A stretch of DNA of 64,000 bases from contig JAFGEO010000062.1 of the NCBI GenBank assembly GCA_016931575.1, forward strand, positions 1 to 64,000, given 5' to 3'. How positions within the stretch are numbered: position 1 is the stretch's first letter; every line of letters begins with the position of its first letter. Under the pieces are notes generated by a model. The model saw only the letters and a list, made by a program, of their open reading frames with translations, was not told where the DNA came from and did not search any database. The stretch comes from Bacteroidales bacterium. GTDB lineage: Bacteria > Bacteroidota > Bacteroidia > Bacteroidales > UBA10428. Both the position numbers and the translations under genes were made by a program. Below, piece after piece: positions 35,691-44,772 of this stretch.

Positions 35691-36203
35691 TTAGTTATGA
35701 ATCGTAAAATATTTCCATAAAATGGTTGCCGGCCTGGTTTGAATAATCAGCTCCAGCTTGTTTCTTTCTTCAAAGTTTATATTCAATTGCCGGTTTCCCC
35801 CGTTGATCAGGTAGGTCAGGGGTATCAGCTGGGCATTCAGGGGAAAATCTCCGGTATCAATATCGGCACGCAGTCTTTTTATCGCCAGGGAGGCATGAAG
35901 GGCCTTCACCAGTCGGACCATTCTTTTAATACTAACAGAACGCGAGCGTTTTTTCTTACTTGTCTGACCAGCTTCGGTGATCTTCTTTTTGACTTTTTTC
36001 CAGGGTTGAAGGTAAAAACTGACCAACAGTACTCTAAGTCTTAAACAGAGGTTCTGCTTTCTCCTGACCATGCCCACTGAGATCCATCTTCCAAAGTCTG
36101 CCTGGTACAGTCCCTTTTCAGTATTCACGGTGAGCCTGAACCTGGCGAAAAGCAGGAAGCTCATAATCAGGATCAGCAGGATCAGAAGAATTGTTATTAG
36201 CAT
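35691..36203 (-). CDS. DUF2953-like membrane-anchored protein
   Basis: A 170-residue protein with one N-terminal membrane segment (about 3-22), a strand-rich part (LTVNTEKGLYQADFGRW) and a basic linker rich in KKK and RSRS (about 74-95). It then continues with VRLVKALHASLAIKRLRADIDTGDF. The layout and the last motif resemble DUF2953 proteins (Bacillus YtfI), whose gene also neighbours ytfJ. Here too the GerW/YtfJ gene follows 12 bases downstream. The assignment rests on layout and neighbourhood as well as weak sequence similarity. Confidence 0.68.
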   Translation of the reverse strand: MLITILLILLILIMSFLLFARFRLTVNTEKGLYQADFGRWISVGMVRRKQNLCLRLRVLLVSFYLQPWKKVKKKITEAGQTSKKKRSRSVSIKRMVRLVKALHASLAIKRLRADIDTGDFPLNAQLIPLTYLINGGNRQLNINFEERNKLELIIQTRPATILWKYFTIHN

Positions 36204-36298
36204 ACCATTAAGATTATGGGAACAAAACTAAAGCCTTGCCGGCAGCTGTTAAAGAAGAATTAGGTTATTGAAACCCTGGGAAGGGCGAATAGGGGAAA

Positions 36299-36979
36299 TC
36301 AGGCGGTGATTTGTTTTAGCTCAGCATTAACCGAATTTTTACCGGAGATTGAAATCACCGCATATTTACCAGTCCTGAATGGCCCTGGGTTTACGATGAG
36401 GGTCGATCCGATACGGTCGATGCCGATGCCTTCATGAATGTGGGCAGTCATACAAACAAGCGGCTCCATCTCCTCAATAAAATTCCGGATCTGCCGGGAG
36501 CCAACATGTTCTCCGGTGCTCAGCCTGTCATTCAGGGTATTTGCCGGGGGCTGGTGTACCAGAAGGAAATCAAGGGAGCCGGTTGCGATCTGTCTGAGGG
36601 AATCGAGCCATTCTTTAACTTCAGGCTCCTCGAATTCGTTTGGTGTTCTTCCCGGGCAGGGCAGTGATCCGCCTATGCCTGCCCACAGCCAACCTGAGTT
36701 TTCACGAAAGCTACCATGAATGCCATATCCATTCTCCAGGAGGTAGTCTTCAACATCGGGGTAATCACAGTTGCCTGAAACAGCCAGTACATTTTCGTTG
36801 TAGCTTGTGATTTTCCGGAGGATGGTTCCTGCCGCATTGGCATGCCCGAAATGTGTGATGTCACCCGCTAAAACTACCAGGTCAGCTTTTTCCAGCTCCG
36901 ATTTTATCTCGTCGATCAGGAAATCTGCGCCATGAATGTCTGAAAGTTGAAGGATATTTAATGCTGAAGCTTGCCCCAT
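36299..36979 (-). CDS. Calcineurin-like metallophosphoesterase
   Basis: A 226-residue cytosolic phosphoesterase. The metal-binding motifs are in order: DIH (SDIHG, about residue 14), GDITH, GNCD (the usual GNHD with Cys in place of His), VHQPP and AHIHEG. The compact length and the NPGP motif near the end (VNPGPF) resemble YfcE/MJ0936-type phosphodiesterases. I chose the ATG at 36979 because the upstream extension to 37057 is unlike the family. The Cys in GNCD replaces the usual catalytic histidine, though GNCD is also found in active relatives. Substrate unknown. Confidence 0.85.
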   Translation of the reverse strand: MGQASALNILQLSDIHGADFLIDEIKSELEKADLVVLAGDITHFGHANAAGTILRKITSYNENVLAVSGNCDYPDVEDYLLENGYGIHGSFRENSGWLWAGIGGSLPCPGRTPNEFEEPEVKEWLDSLRQIATGSLDFLLVHQPPANTLNDRLSTGEHVGSRQIRNFIEEMEPLVCMTAHIHEGIGIDRIGSTLIVNPGPFRTGKYAVISISGKNSVNAELKQITA

Positions 36980-37370
36980 GCTATAAATATAGAGAAGAGA
37001 GAAATAAAATGCAAGACTACAGGCGGCAGAATCTTTCGAAGGATAGGGGATAAGCAATAATTAAAACAGAAACAGGGTACGTGTGATATGCTGCTTGTTT
37101 GTCACAGAAACATAAGGTATATAAAAAGGGAATGCCGGATTACCTGAAAGGAAGCCGGCATCTTTCCCAAAAAACCAAAACCATGAAAACAAAAAACAAA
37201 AATAGCGTTAATTGTAACTTAAAGCTAATTTTCCGGCATTAATGTATGCATTACTGGGCAAAAAACAAAAAAAATACGAATCTGCCCTCTTAGGGAGTGT
37301 GATCTCGTAGAAATATCCACAAAAAAACCCTGAAAGAATCCTTTCAGGGTTTTGTTTAGTATCCTATAAC
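36980..37370. other. 391-base intergenic region with two hairpins
   Basis: No gene is supported here. ATGCCGG (37132-37138) pairs with CCGGCAT (37155-37161), and GGGA/TCCC flanks extend the stem; minus-strand transcripts from the polysaccharide operon would meet a T run after it. The terminator proper is listed separately. An 18-codon frame starting at 37183 is too short to call. Confidence 0.45.
37324..37353 (-). terminator. Rho-independent terminator of the polysaccharide export operon
   Basis: Arms 37324-37336 and 37341-37353 form a perfect 13-bp stem with a four-base loop (AATC). On the minus strand it is followed by a run of T residues. It lies 17 bases after the stop of the tyrosine kinase gene. 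Confidence 0.88.
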
Positions 37371-39818
37371 TTAGTCTTTCTTCTTTCTTTTAAAAAGCCG
37401 GCGCAGGAATCCGTGGTTCTCTTCCGTATAGTATTTGGTATCATACCCGTATTTGTAGGATGCTTTGCGGATATTCAGGTCATTCAGCAGCAGGTTGAAA
37501 TTGTTGAATCCGTTATTGGCAAGTCCTTTCAGAGCATTTCTGAAGGCATCCCGAATGGTATAATCCAGTCGGACAACAAAGATGTTGACATCGGAGTGCT
37601 TCATCAGCAGGAAGGTTTCTGAAACAATACCCACCGGTGCTGAGTCGATGACAATATAATCGTACATTTCTTTCAGGGTTTCAAGGAACTCACCGGTCCT
37701 TTCAGAAGCAATCAGTTCAGCCGGATTCGGGGCTGCTGGGCCTGCTGAGATCAGGTCGAGATTTTCCACTTCGGTGGGCAGGATGATATCCTCGATCACG
37801 GCTTTGTCGATCAGGAATGAACTGATACCGATCATATTGCTGGCACCGAATTCCTGATGGACTTTGGGTCTCCTGAGGTCGAATTCAAGAAGAACTGTGC
37901 GATGTCCGTTAAGTGCCAGTACCGAAGCAAAGTTTATGGAACAGAATGTTTTTCCGTCTCCACTGGCTGATGAGGTCAGCAGGACCACCTGTTTTTTGCC
38001 GCTGTGATCAAAGAATTGGAAGTTTGTTCTTACAGAGCGGAAAGATTCTGAGACAGAAGATTTCGGGCGCTGGGCAACCACCAGGGAAGTTTTCCTGAAA
38101 CTCCGGAATATTTTCCCCAGGATGGGCTTCCCGGCCATTGCTTCTATTTCATCCATATCGCTCAGGCGGTTATTAAAGAAGTCTTCGATCAGTATAAACA
38201 GTGTAGGCAGAAGGAATGCCAGGAAAAGGGCCAGGAGCAAATTAAGTTTTTTTCTGGGAGAAACGGGGTACTCAGCCAGAGCCCTGGCAGGTTCTACAAC
38301 CTCATAGTCCGGCATGCTCGATGCCTTGGTAATTTGCGCCTCTGCTCTTTTCTGGAGCAGGAAGGTGTAGATGGCATTGTTCAGCTCAAATTTCCGCTCG
38401 ATACCTTTGAGTTTCAGCTCCGTTTTAGGCATGGTGGATATCTGGTTTCCGAGTCGCTGGATCCTGTACTGTAAGCGGTCCAGTGATTCATTGATGTTGC
38501 TGAGCGAATTGTTTACCAGTTCGAGGATCTGTGCCCGGTCGTTCTCAACATTACTTTCAAGTTTTTTACGGTAATCCCCCATTTCTGGTGCCGTGGCCAG
38601 CTCAAGGGCTTTATCCGTAAAGGCCCTTAATCTGGAAATAAGCAGTGGATCTGTGATGTCACGGGCAGGAGGAGCATTTACCCGTGGGTCATTCTTAATG
38701 CGGATCAGGTAGTCACGGAGATTAACATAAATTGTCCGCTGTTCTTCAAGGGTAGCTTTTTCTGTCTCCAGGTCTTCAAGTTTCGAGAAGATCTGTTGCC
38801 CCTGAAAGCTGAGGTCCATCAAACCCTTGGAGGTCCTGAACTCGTCCACCTCAGCTTCATTCCGTGCCACAGAGTCTTTGAACTGGGTGATCTGTGCATC
38901 AATGAAGGAAACCGTACTGGCAGCAGCATTGTTCTTTTTCTCAAGGTTTCGTTCCAGGAAAACCTGCGCCAGGTTATTCAGAAAATCGGTAACCCGGTAA
39001 TAGTTGGTTCCCCGAAGCGATAACTTGATAATGGAAGAGGTCTGGCTGGTCTGTTCAACAGCCAGGCTGCTCTGGTATTCGAAGGTCAACTGGTTCGTAT
39101 TATGCAGTTCGAAATACAGTACCTTATTGGATGTAAATGACTTATCAAAGTATTCAGTTTTCAGGATCTGGAAGTCATATTTATCTTCATTGATGGTGCT
39201 TCCGAAATTGAATATTCCATTCAGAGGTGTATAGGGTTCACTCCCGGCAACTTTGTCATCAATATAATTGAAGCGGAACACTGGCTTGTTCGGATCCTTG
39301 GTATGAATCCGGAACGAGTTATCATCGATGAATTCAACATAGTATGACAGATCAGTTATTTGATCTTTCGTTGGATTTACAACGATCCGGATCGGCGAGT
39401 ATTCATACTCTTCGTGTTTTTTGATCAGGTTGGTTTTTTCAAATCGGGTATTCCCCAGAATCTTTGAAATGATCGACCTCTCATAACTGTGAATGGTAGT
39501 TTTCAGATCCATCCGTTGCACCGTTTCTTTAAGAATGGTGAAGGATTTGAGGATCTCGATCTCATTATCGATGTTGTTGTTCCCGCTAAGGAATGCCATA
39601 CCCGACATAAAATCCTTGCTTGCTGCCAGCGGGTTATTGTCTTTCTCCGTTATCAGAATGGTAGTGCTGTTTGAGAACAGCACAGTGGCAGTGCGGTTAT
39701 ATAGATAAGCCAGACCCAGAAGGAGAATGACAGAGATAATGTAGAGCTTTTTGAAATTTAAGAAGCGCTGGACTACCTTCTTGTAATTTATACTTTGTTT
39801 AAAATCGTCATCCTTCAT
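37371..39818 (-). CDS. Wzc-type polysaccharide co-polymerase with tyrosine kinase domain
   Basis: An 815-residue inner-membrane protein that controls chain length and export of a surface polysaccharide. The first membrane segment is at about 28-45, followed by a Wzz-type periplasmic domain with long coiled coils (about 300-480). The second segment is at about 510-530. The cytosolic BY-kinase domain has Walker A at about 616-624 (SASGDGKTF) and the A' motif FDLRRP. The C-terminal tail carries a tyrosine cluster (YKYGYDTKYY) as autophosphorylation sites and a basic end (RRLFKRKKKD). It is the last gene of the operon initiating sugar transferase - export lipoprotein - kinase. Confidence 0.95.
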   Translation of the reverse strand: MKDDDFKQSINYKKVVQRFLNFKKLYIISVILLLGLAYLYNRTATVLFSNSTTILITEKDNNPLAASKDFMSGMAFLSGNNNIDNEIEILKSFTILKETVQRMDLKTTIHSYERSIISKILGNTRFEKTNLIKKHEEYEYSPIRIVVNPTKDQITDLSYYVEFIDDNSFRIHTKDPNKPVFRFNYIDDKVAGSEPYTPLNGIFNFGSTINEDKYDFQILKTEYFDKSFTSNKVLYFELHNTNQLTFEYQSSLAVEQTSQTSSIIKLSLRGTNYYRVTDFLNNLAQVFLERNLEKKNNAAASTVSFIDAQITQFKDSVARNEAEVDEFRTSKGLMDLSFQGQQIFSKLEDLETEKATLEEQRTIYVNLRDYLIRIKNDPRVNAPPARDITDPLLISRLRAFTDKALELATAPEMGDYRKKLESNVENDRAQILELVNNSLSNINESLDRLQYRIQRLGNQISTMPKTELKLKGIERKFELNNAIYTFLLQKRAEAQITKASSMPDYEVVEPARALAEYPVSPRKKLNLLLALFLAFLLPTLFILIEDFFNNRLSDMDEIEAMAGKPILGKIFRSFRKTSLVVAQRPKSSVSESFRSVRTNFQFFDHSGKKQVVLLTSSASGDGKTFCSINFASVLALNGHRTVLLEFDLRRPKVHQEFGASNMIGISSFLIDKAVIEDIILPTEVENLDLISAGPAAPNPAELIASERTGEFLETLKEMYDYIVIDSAPVGIVSETFLLMKHSDVNIFVVRLDYTIRDAFRNALKGLANNGFNNFNLLLNDLNIRKASYKYGYDTKYYTEENHGFLRRLFKRKKKD

Positions 39819-39821
39819 ATC

Positions 39822-40580
39822 CTATTGGTTTTGGGTATAATTTAGAATGGATACTACAGCTGTTGTGGTTGTTCCCAGTGTTGAAAGAACAAGGTAGACC
39901 AGACTTCTGTCCTGCATCAGCCGGTATTTTTGCTTTATTGGATCGACAATCAGGATATCATTTGGAAGCAGGTAGTAGAAGTCGGAGGCAACAATATCCT
40001 TATCGGTAAGATCGAGATAGTAATAGCTGATCACATCATCCTTTTCACGCAGCAGTGTAACCTCTGTCTTGTCACCCCAACTGGCAATATCACTTGCAAG
40101 TCCCAGAGCCTGGAACACGGTGATCTTTTCGTCATAGAATGTGTAGTTACCCGGGCGGTTAACTTCACCTACAACCGTGATGGTATTCCCGACAAAGCGT
40201 AATCTGATGGATACGTTTGAAAGGTATTTGTTTAATTCCGTTTCCAGCTTTTGTCTGGCTTCATCAATGGTCAGGTCCCGAACGGGAAGCTTGCCAACAA
40301 ATGGGAAATGGATGTATCCCTTATCGTCGACCTCGTACGACTGCATACGTTCGTTCATCATGGAGTATTGCGCATCGCTGTTAAACAGCACGGTTGTACG
40401 TTCATCGAGACTATACAGTTTGATGTACAGATAGTCGTAAGGCTGGATGGTTTTCTCCGACCGGTCGTTCGAATATCGGTTCTGAGTTCCCTCTACATTG
40501 GCGGTATACTGCAGCTTCTCTATGGGCGTACAGCTTGCCAGGGCAATTAAAGCCAGGGCAAAAAGAAATAGTTTTCGCAT
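39822..40580 (-). CDS. Wza-type polysaccharide export lipoprotein
   Basis: A 252-residue lipoprotein (lipobox LALIALASC, Cys17) forming the outer-membrane exit channel for the polysaccharide. The Poly_export domain is at about 43-135 (IQPYDYLYIKLYSLDERT, then GYIHFPFVGKLPVRDLT), with one SLBB domain at about 138-220 (ITVVGEVNRPGNYTFYDEKITV). A hydrophobic C-terminal helix (about 228-246) is where Wza places its membrane-spanning helix. At 252 residues it is shorter than E. coli Wza (379) and has one SLBB domain fewer, as is usual in Bacteroidota. The stop codon is three bases from the start of the kinase gene. Confidence 0.93.
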   Translation of the reverse strand: MRKLFLFALALIALASCTPIEKLQYTANVEGTQNRYSNDRSEKTIQPYDYLYIKLYSLDERTTVLFNSDAQYSMMNERMQSYEVDDKGYIHFPFVGKLPVRDLTIDEARQKLETELNKYLSNVSIRLRFVGNTITVVGEVNRPGNYTFYDEKITVFQALGLASDIASWGDKTEVTLLREKDDVISYYYLDLTDKDIVASDFYYLLPNDILIVDPIKQKYRLMQDRSLVYLVLSTLGTTTTAVVSILNYTQNQ

Positions 40581-40641
40581 GGTTTACTCCTATGGTGAAT
40601 ATCCACAAAGTTAGAACAGGAAGAATAATATGCAAGGAAAA

Positions 40642-42078
40642 TTAATGACCCCCCGCCCGAAAAACGCTTAAAATTGTCCGGAAGAAGAGGACGAAGTCTT
40701 CCCGAAGTGTCCAGTTATCAATATATTGGATGTCGAGTTTCATCCATTTTTCAAAGATCACATCATTTCGATTTGGGATAATTTGCCAGGTACAGGTGAT
40801 CCCGGGTTTTACGGATAAGCGTTTTATTTGCCAACGTTCGTACTGGTCCACCTCTGAGGGCAGCGGGGGACGCGGACCGATCAGGGACATTTCCCCTCTT
40901 AATACATTGAAAAGCTGAGGCAATTCATCAAGTCCGGTTTTGCGTAACAGACGGCCAATCGCTGTGATCCGGGGATCTTTCTTTATCTTGAAGGCCGGTC
41001 CGTCACTTTCATTTTGTTCCATAAGTTTGGCCTTCAGTGCCTCGGCATTCTGTACCATGGTTCTGAACTTATAAATATAGAATTTCCTGCCTCTGAGTCC
41101 GACCCGCTCCTGTTTGAAAATCACGGGTCCTCTCGAAGTAAACTTCACAACCAGGGCGATAAAGAGCATGAAGGGCGACAGGAGGAACAGGATAATGAAC
41201 GAGATCCAGAAATCCATAAAAGCTTTCCAGGTAATGGCCAGTCCATTCCTGGGGGAATTACCGAAGGTAAAGAATGACACATCGTTGAAAGTGGTCAGGT
41301 ATGCATTGGTATGGGACATGGGAGTCAGCCCTGACTGCAAGCGAAGGATAACCCCGATCTCTTCACAGGTTTCGATAAGTTCATGAATCTTGCCGGGCTC
41401 TACATCGCTTTTGCAATAAATCACCTCATCGATAATATCCACTTTTATCAGGTCCTTGATTGAAATTTTATCAGGCAGAATACGCATTTTCTTGCCGTAT
41501 TTGCTTCTGATAAGGTCTGAATTTGTGATGACCATCAGAATCCTGAATCCCCATTCCTTATGGTTTAAAATATCCTCAATAAATTGTTCCGACTTGTCGT
41601 CAGCATATATGATAACATTATGAATGTTGTGCCCGTTTACCCTGAAATATTTGAAAACCCTGAAGGTAACCATGCGGAAGACAAACAGGGAGATCATATT
41701 GATCACTGAAAAAGCAATGATCATATAGTGACTGAATACCTGTAACTGGAAGACGTGCTTATAGGTAAAAATCAGGATAAATCCGATAAAGTTGAAGTTC
41801 AGAAGGTTGAAAAAGATAGAGATTGTGCTGCGGGTACGAGGGATCTGGGCCAGATTTGAATTTCTCAGAAGGATGGCCCAGGTGGGAACGATGAGCACCA
41901 GCATATAAATGTAGTCAACGGTAAAGATGAAATACCACCGCTCAATAAGATTTACAATAAAATATGCCAGAAAATAGGATACGATCGTGATCAACACATC
42001 AAAGATGGGCAGAACATTCTTTAATTTGTAAGTTGTAAACAGATTGGTTAGCCACCTAATATCATACAAGCGTTTCAT
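40642..42078 (-). CDS. Polyprenyl-phosphate sugar transferase initiating polysaccharide synthesis
   Basis: A 478-residue WbaP/EpsE-type enzyme that attaches the first sugar phosphate to undecaprenyl phosphate. The N-terminal part (about 1-150) has four membrane segments, then a CoA-binding-like cytosolic domain (about 150-270) and a fifth hydrophobic segment at about 290. The catalytic domain has FKQERVGLRGRKFYIYKFRTM, GLDELPQLFNVLRGEMSLIGPRP and WQIIPNRNDV. It heads the operon that continues with the export lipoprotein and tyrosine kinase. The donor sugar (glucose or galactose type) cannot be read from the sequence. Confidence 0.95.
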   Translation of the reverse strand: MKRLYDIRWLTNLFTTYKLKNVLPIFDVLITIVSYFLAYFIVNLIERWYFIFTVDYIYMLVLIVPTWAILLRNSNLAQIPRTRSTISIFFNLLNFNFIGFILIFTYKHVFQLQVFSHYMIIAFSVINMISLFVFRMVTFRVFKYFRVNGHNIHNVIIYADDKSEQFIEDILNHKEWGFRILMVITNSDLIRSKYGKKMRILPDKISIKDLIKVDIIDEVIYCKSDVEPGKIHELIETCEEIGVILRLQSGLTPMSHTNAYLTTFNDVSFFTFGNSPRNGLAITWKAFMDFWISFIILFLLSPFMLFIALVVKFTSRGPVIFKQERVGLRGRKFYIYKFRTMVQNAEALKAKLMEQNESDGPAFKIKKDPRITAIGRLLRKTGLDELPQLFNVLRGEMSLIGPRPPLPSEVDQYERWQIKRLSVKPGITCTWQIIPNRNDVIFEKWMKLDIQYIDNWTLREDFVLFFRTILSVFRAGGH

Positions 42079-42091
42079 GTAAAGTAGTTTT

Positions 42092-42129
42092 ATGGTACAA
42101 ACTTAAGCATCTTTATACCCACTTAAACG
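42092..42129 (-). promoter_or_regulatory. Promoter-like element of the polysaccharide export operon
   Basis: On the minus strand the -7-like TAAGTTTG (42098-42105) follows TTTA after 18 bases, close to the -33/-7 spacing of Bacteroidota promoters. The core GCTTAAGTTTGTACCAT (42092-42108) recurs with 15 of 17 bases identical upstream of the T9SS gene ending at 44183. The implied 5' leader is short. Confidence 0.45.
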
Positions 42130-42248
42130 ATAATATCTGTAAACGACTGATTTATTTTGACCAGCGTCCGTATTTTTGAGGTATACTTCAAAAATCTGGT
42201 CTGAAGTCTGAAAATTGTAATATTTATCAGGGATTCCGCGGAGGATAT

Positions 42249-44183
42249 CTACTGATTAATAATAATGTTTTTAGTGTCCACGATCCCATAAGGATTTATC
42301 AGGATCAGGGAATATACTCCAGGATCCAGCCCGGAAACATTAAGCCGGGCGTTCCCGATATTCAGAATATCGGAAACCTCGATATTTCGAATAATATATC
42401 CCTGCGGATTTACAAGCATGACCCTGTACGCATGGGTTACTTCGAGCTTCTCATTCTCGTTCAGGAAATCGATCGTCAGAATGTCCACAGAAGGATTCGG
42501 GAATGCTTTCATGCTATAATCCCTGGAATTCAGGATATAGTTATTTTCAGCAAATGGAGAAGCATAATAATTCTGTGCTACCTCCCCGCTAGACAAAGCC
42601 CTGTTGTAAACAGCACACATATATAGATTTCCCTTAAAGGCCGCATCACCCAAAAAATTGTTTGCGATAATCAGAGAGTAATCGTCTTCCCAGGAATCAT
42701 ATTTGGGTGGGCGGAAGCCAATGTTGGCGGCCTTGCCGTTGATATAGAACACTTCTTCACCCAGGCGGTTATGGGTATACACCAGGTGCTGCAGGACACC
42801 TTCTTTTGCTGTGACTTTACTTTCAAAATCAGGGTTCCCCCTGTTGTCGGTAGTGTTGGTAGTCAGGTTGACCAGGTATTTAATTCTGCCGGGTTTACTG
42901 TTATCCCTGTTACAACTGATGGAGAATGCCAGAGCGTTCTCGCTCTCAAGACTAAGGATAGTAGCGATGCCATCTTCAGGAAGCGAGGAGGTTTTGATCC
43001 AGCATTCCAGGGAAAGCTCATCCGTTTGCTGGCATGCTGCTTTGATCTTCGAAGCAGATGTGGCGATCAGCTTATTCTGGTTTTCTATCCTCAGATAGGA
43101 GGAATCAACAAAGCTTGTTCCTGCTGTGTCCTGTAATGAAAGGTCTGCCGCAGCCCCGTACCTTGATCGGTCAGGCACAAGGGTTCCTTCCATCTGGGAG
43201 AAGATATACCAGGCTACCAGGCTGTCGCCTGCCCGGTACTGGCTGAACCAGGGGAGTGTTTTTACCGAAAGGATGTTACTGAGCAAAGTGTCGCCATCCG
43301 AATCTTCAACTTGTAGCTGATAGGTATAAAGGGTGTTGGAAATCAGCCCGGTATCGGTATAGACAGATGTGTCATGAAGAACAATGCCGGATGTATCCTC
43401 GCGGGATGAGCGATAAAGGGTGTAACTGGCATCGTGGATCTGGGTCCAGCTAAGAGTTACCTCAGTGGCAGTCACATCTTCCAGGGTAAGTACCGGCTCG
43501 TCTACAACGATTTCACCCACCTCAACCAGGAGGGTATCAGTAGTCGCTGAACTGCCATAACTGTTTTGGGCAAGCACAGCATAGTAATAAGTGGTATTCG
43601 ACCCGATCCGGTAGTCGGAATATTCTGTTCCGTCGCGGACAACTGAATCAAGCAGACTCAGGCTGTTCCTGCTGGTTCCCCGATATACCATAAAGCCTGT
43701 CTCATTCTCGGAATTATCCTGCCAGCCAAGGATAACACGGTTGACGTTATCGAAATATCCGGAGAGGTAAGTGGGACTGTCCGGCGGCCGGTTTGGTAAA
43801 TCATACGTTGAGGTATCCACCTCGTTGCTGTATTCCGAGGAACCGTCAGCATTAACTGCATATACCCGGTAGTAATAGCGGGTGTTGGGTTCTACAGTGT
43901 AATCGATGTAATAGCTGCTGTTAGCAGCGACGGTGGCATATTCAGCAAACTCATTCCCTTCGGTATGGCGCTCAATAATAAAATTATCCTCTGTTTCAGA
44001 GTTGTCGGTCCAGACAAGGTAAATGAAGTCGAATGAACGCTCCAGAACGGTCAGACCGGTCGGGGCTTCGGGAACAGCATCCACAGCCCGGGAATAGATG
44101 CTTCCTGCAAAACTGAACAGCAATAAAAATAGTACCCCTGTCTGCAGGACAACTAAACGGGCTGTTGATGGGTTGGAAATCAT
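42249..44183 (-). CDS. Secreted fibronectin type III/LamG protein with T9SS sorting signal
   Basis: A 644-residue secreted protein with a signal peptide of about 30 residues (LLFSFAGSIYS). Three fibronectin type III domains follow (about 38-130, 133-225, 230-310; each with the LxWxDNSExExxF or LSWTQ pattern). A LamG/concanavalin-like domain lies at about 318-545 (LVAWYIFSQMEGTLVPDRS, then VYNRALSSGEVAQNYYAS). The T9SS C-terminal domain starts at about 560 (MKAFPNPSVDILTIDFL). No catalytic domain is seen. Its place in the polysaccharide locus, with a promoter core like that of the export operon, suggests it binds or organises the secreted polysaccharide. Confidence 0.88.
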   Translation of the reverse strand: MISNPSTARLVVLQTGVLFLLLFSFAGSIYSRAVDAVPEAPTGLTVLERSFDFIYLVWTDNSETEDNFIIERHTEGNEFAEYATVAANSSYYIDYTVEPNTRYYYRVYAVNADGSSEYSNEVDTSTYDLPNRPPDSPTYLSGYFDNVNRVILGWQDNSENETGFMVYRGTSRNSLSLLDSVVRDGTEYSDYRIGSNTTYYYAVLAQNSYGSSATTDTLLVEVGEIVVDEPVLTLEDVTATEVTLSWTQIHDASYTLYRSSREDTSGIVLHDTSVYTDTGLISNTLYTYQLQVEDSDGDTLLSNILSVKTLPWFSQYRAGDSLVAWYIFSQMEGTLVPDRSRYGAAADLSLQDTAGTSFVDSSYLRIENQNKLIATSASKIKAACQQTDELSLECWIKTSSLPEDGIATILSLESENALAFSISCNRDNSKPGRIKYLVNLTTNTTDNRGNPDFESKVTAKEGVLQHLVYTHNRLGEEVFYINGKAANIGFRPPKYDSWEDDYSLIIANNFLGDAAFKGNLYMCAVYNRALSSGEVAQNYYASPFAENNYILNSRDYSMKAFPNPSVDILTIDFLNENEKLEVTHAYRVMLVNPQGYIIRNIEVSDILNIGNARLNVSGLDPGVYSLILINPYGIVDTKNIIINQ

Positions 44184-44197
44184 GCGCTTTTGACTTA

Positions 44198-44214
44198 ATG
44201 GTACAAAGTAAAGC
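44198..44214 (-). promoter_or_regulatory. Shared promoter core upstream of the FN3/LamG gene
   Basis: The minus-strand sequence GCTTTACTTTGTACCAT lies 14 bases before the start codon and matches 15 of 17 bases of the element upstream of the polysaccharide export operon (42092-42108). The match includes the TTTGTACCAT part, so shared control is likely. Confidence 0.42.
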
Positions 44215-44388
44215 TCTTTTTTGGAAACCTGCAGGACCTTGGGTTAAAAATGTGATCAGGGAGGAGGTAAAAGGCACAAGTCACAATTCACTGGCCTTTT
44301 GCCTTTCCCTCTCGTCAACCCATCAACCCATCAACTCAGAGGCCGGCTCTTCTGCTGATCCCATGGCACTTTAGCTCAGACAGCACTT

Positions 44389-44511
44389 CTAAACAACTAA
44401 ACAACTCAACAACTCAACACCTCAACACCTAAACAACTAAACAACTAAACAACTAAACAACTAAACAACACCTAAACACCTAAACACCTAAACACCTAAA
44501 CAACTAAACAA
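44389..44511. repeat. 8-bp tandem repeat array, about 15 units
   Basis: Units of CTAAACAA, CTAAACAC, CTCAACAA and CTCAACAC run without a break from 44389 to 44468 (10 units). After three extra bases (CAC) the array resumes from 44472 to 44511 (5 units). Variation is confined to positions 3 and 8 and comes in blocks of identical units, as expected for slippage or unequal exchange. An 8-bp unit is not a multiple of three and the array is not within a gene. Confidence 0.9.
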
Positions 44512-44729
44512 CGAATAAACAACCTCAATCCCCCACCACCCATCCAAAAAGCACCTATCACCCCATCACCCCAAACCCCCTAAACAAGTAAAAAGAAAAT
44601 GCCGGGTGCTGCCGAAAGAGTTGAAAAGCCTGTGATCCGCAAAATACCTGCCTGCCAAAGTTGATGTCCATTCAGTCCCAGATATTGAATTGTTAATCAA
44701 AATGCCCCTGATCTCTGATTGCGTATAAC

Positions 44730-44737
44730 TATATTTG
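44730..44737 (+). promoter_or_regulatory. -7 box TATATTTG upstream of GT4 gene
   Basis: An exact TAnnTTTG on the plus strand, 35 bases before the start codon of the glycosyltransferase gene at 44773. I found no good -33 box. Confidence 0.45.
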
Positions 44738-44772
44738 AGGAAAAATAGGCAGTATTATATAAGTGAGCAAAA

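Larger units (their letters stand above)
44184..44772. other. Divergent intergenic region with strand-asymmetric, G-poor stretch
   Basis: This 589-base gap separates the divergent FN3/LamG and GT4 genes. From about 44280 to 44590 the plus strand is made almost only of A, C and T, with short direct repeats such as CATCAACC and CACCCCAT on both sides of a true tandem array. It contains no supported gene. The right part (44640-44772) looks ordinary. Confidence 0.6.

Noticed and set aside
44389-44511. CRISPR array
   Set aside because: Repeats are 8 bp and contiguous with no spacers, and no cas genes are present.
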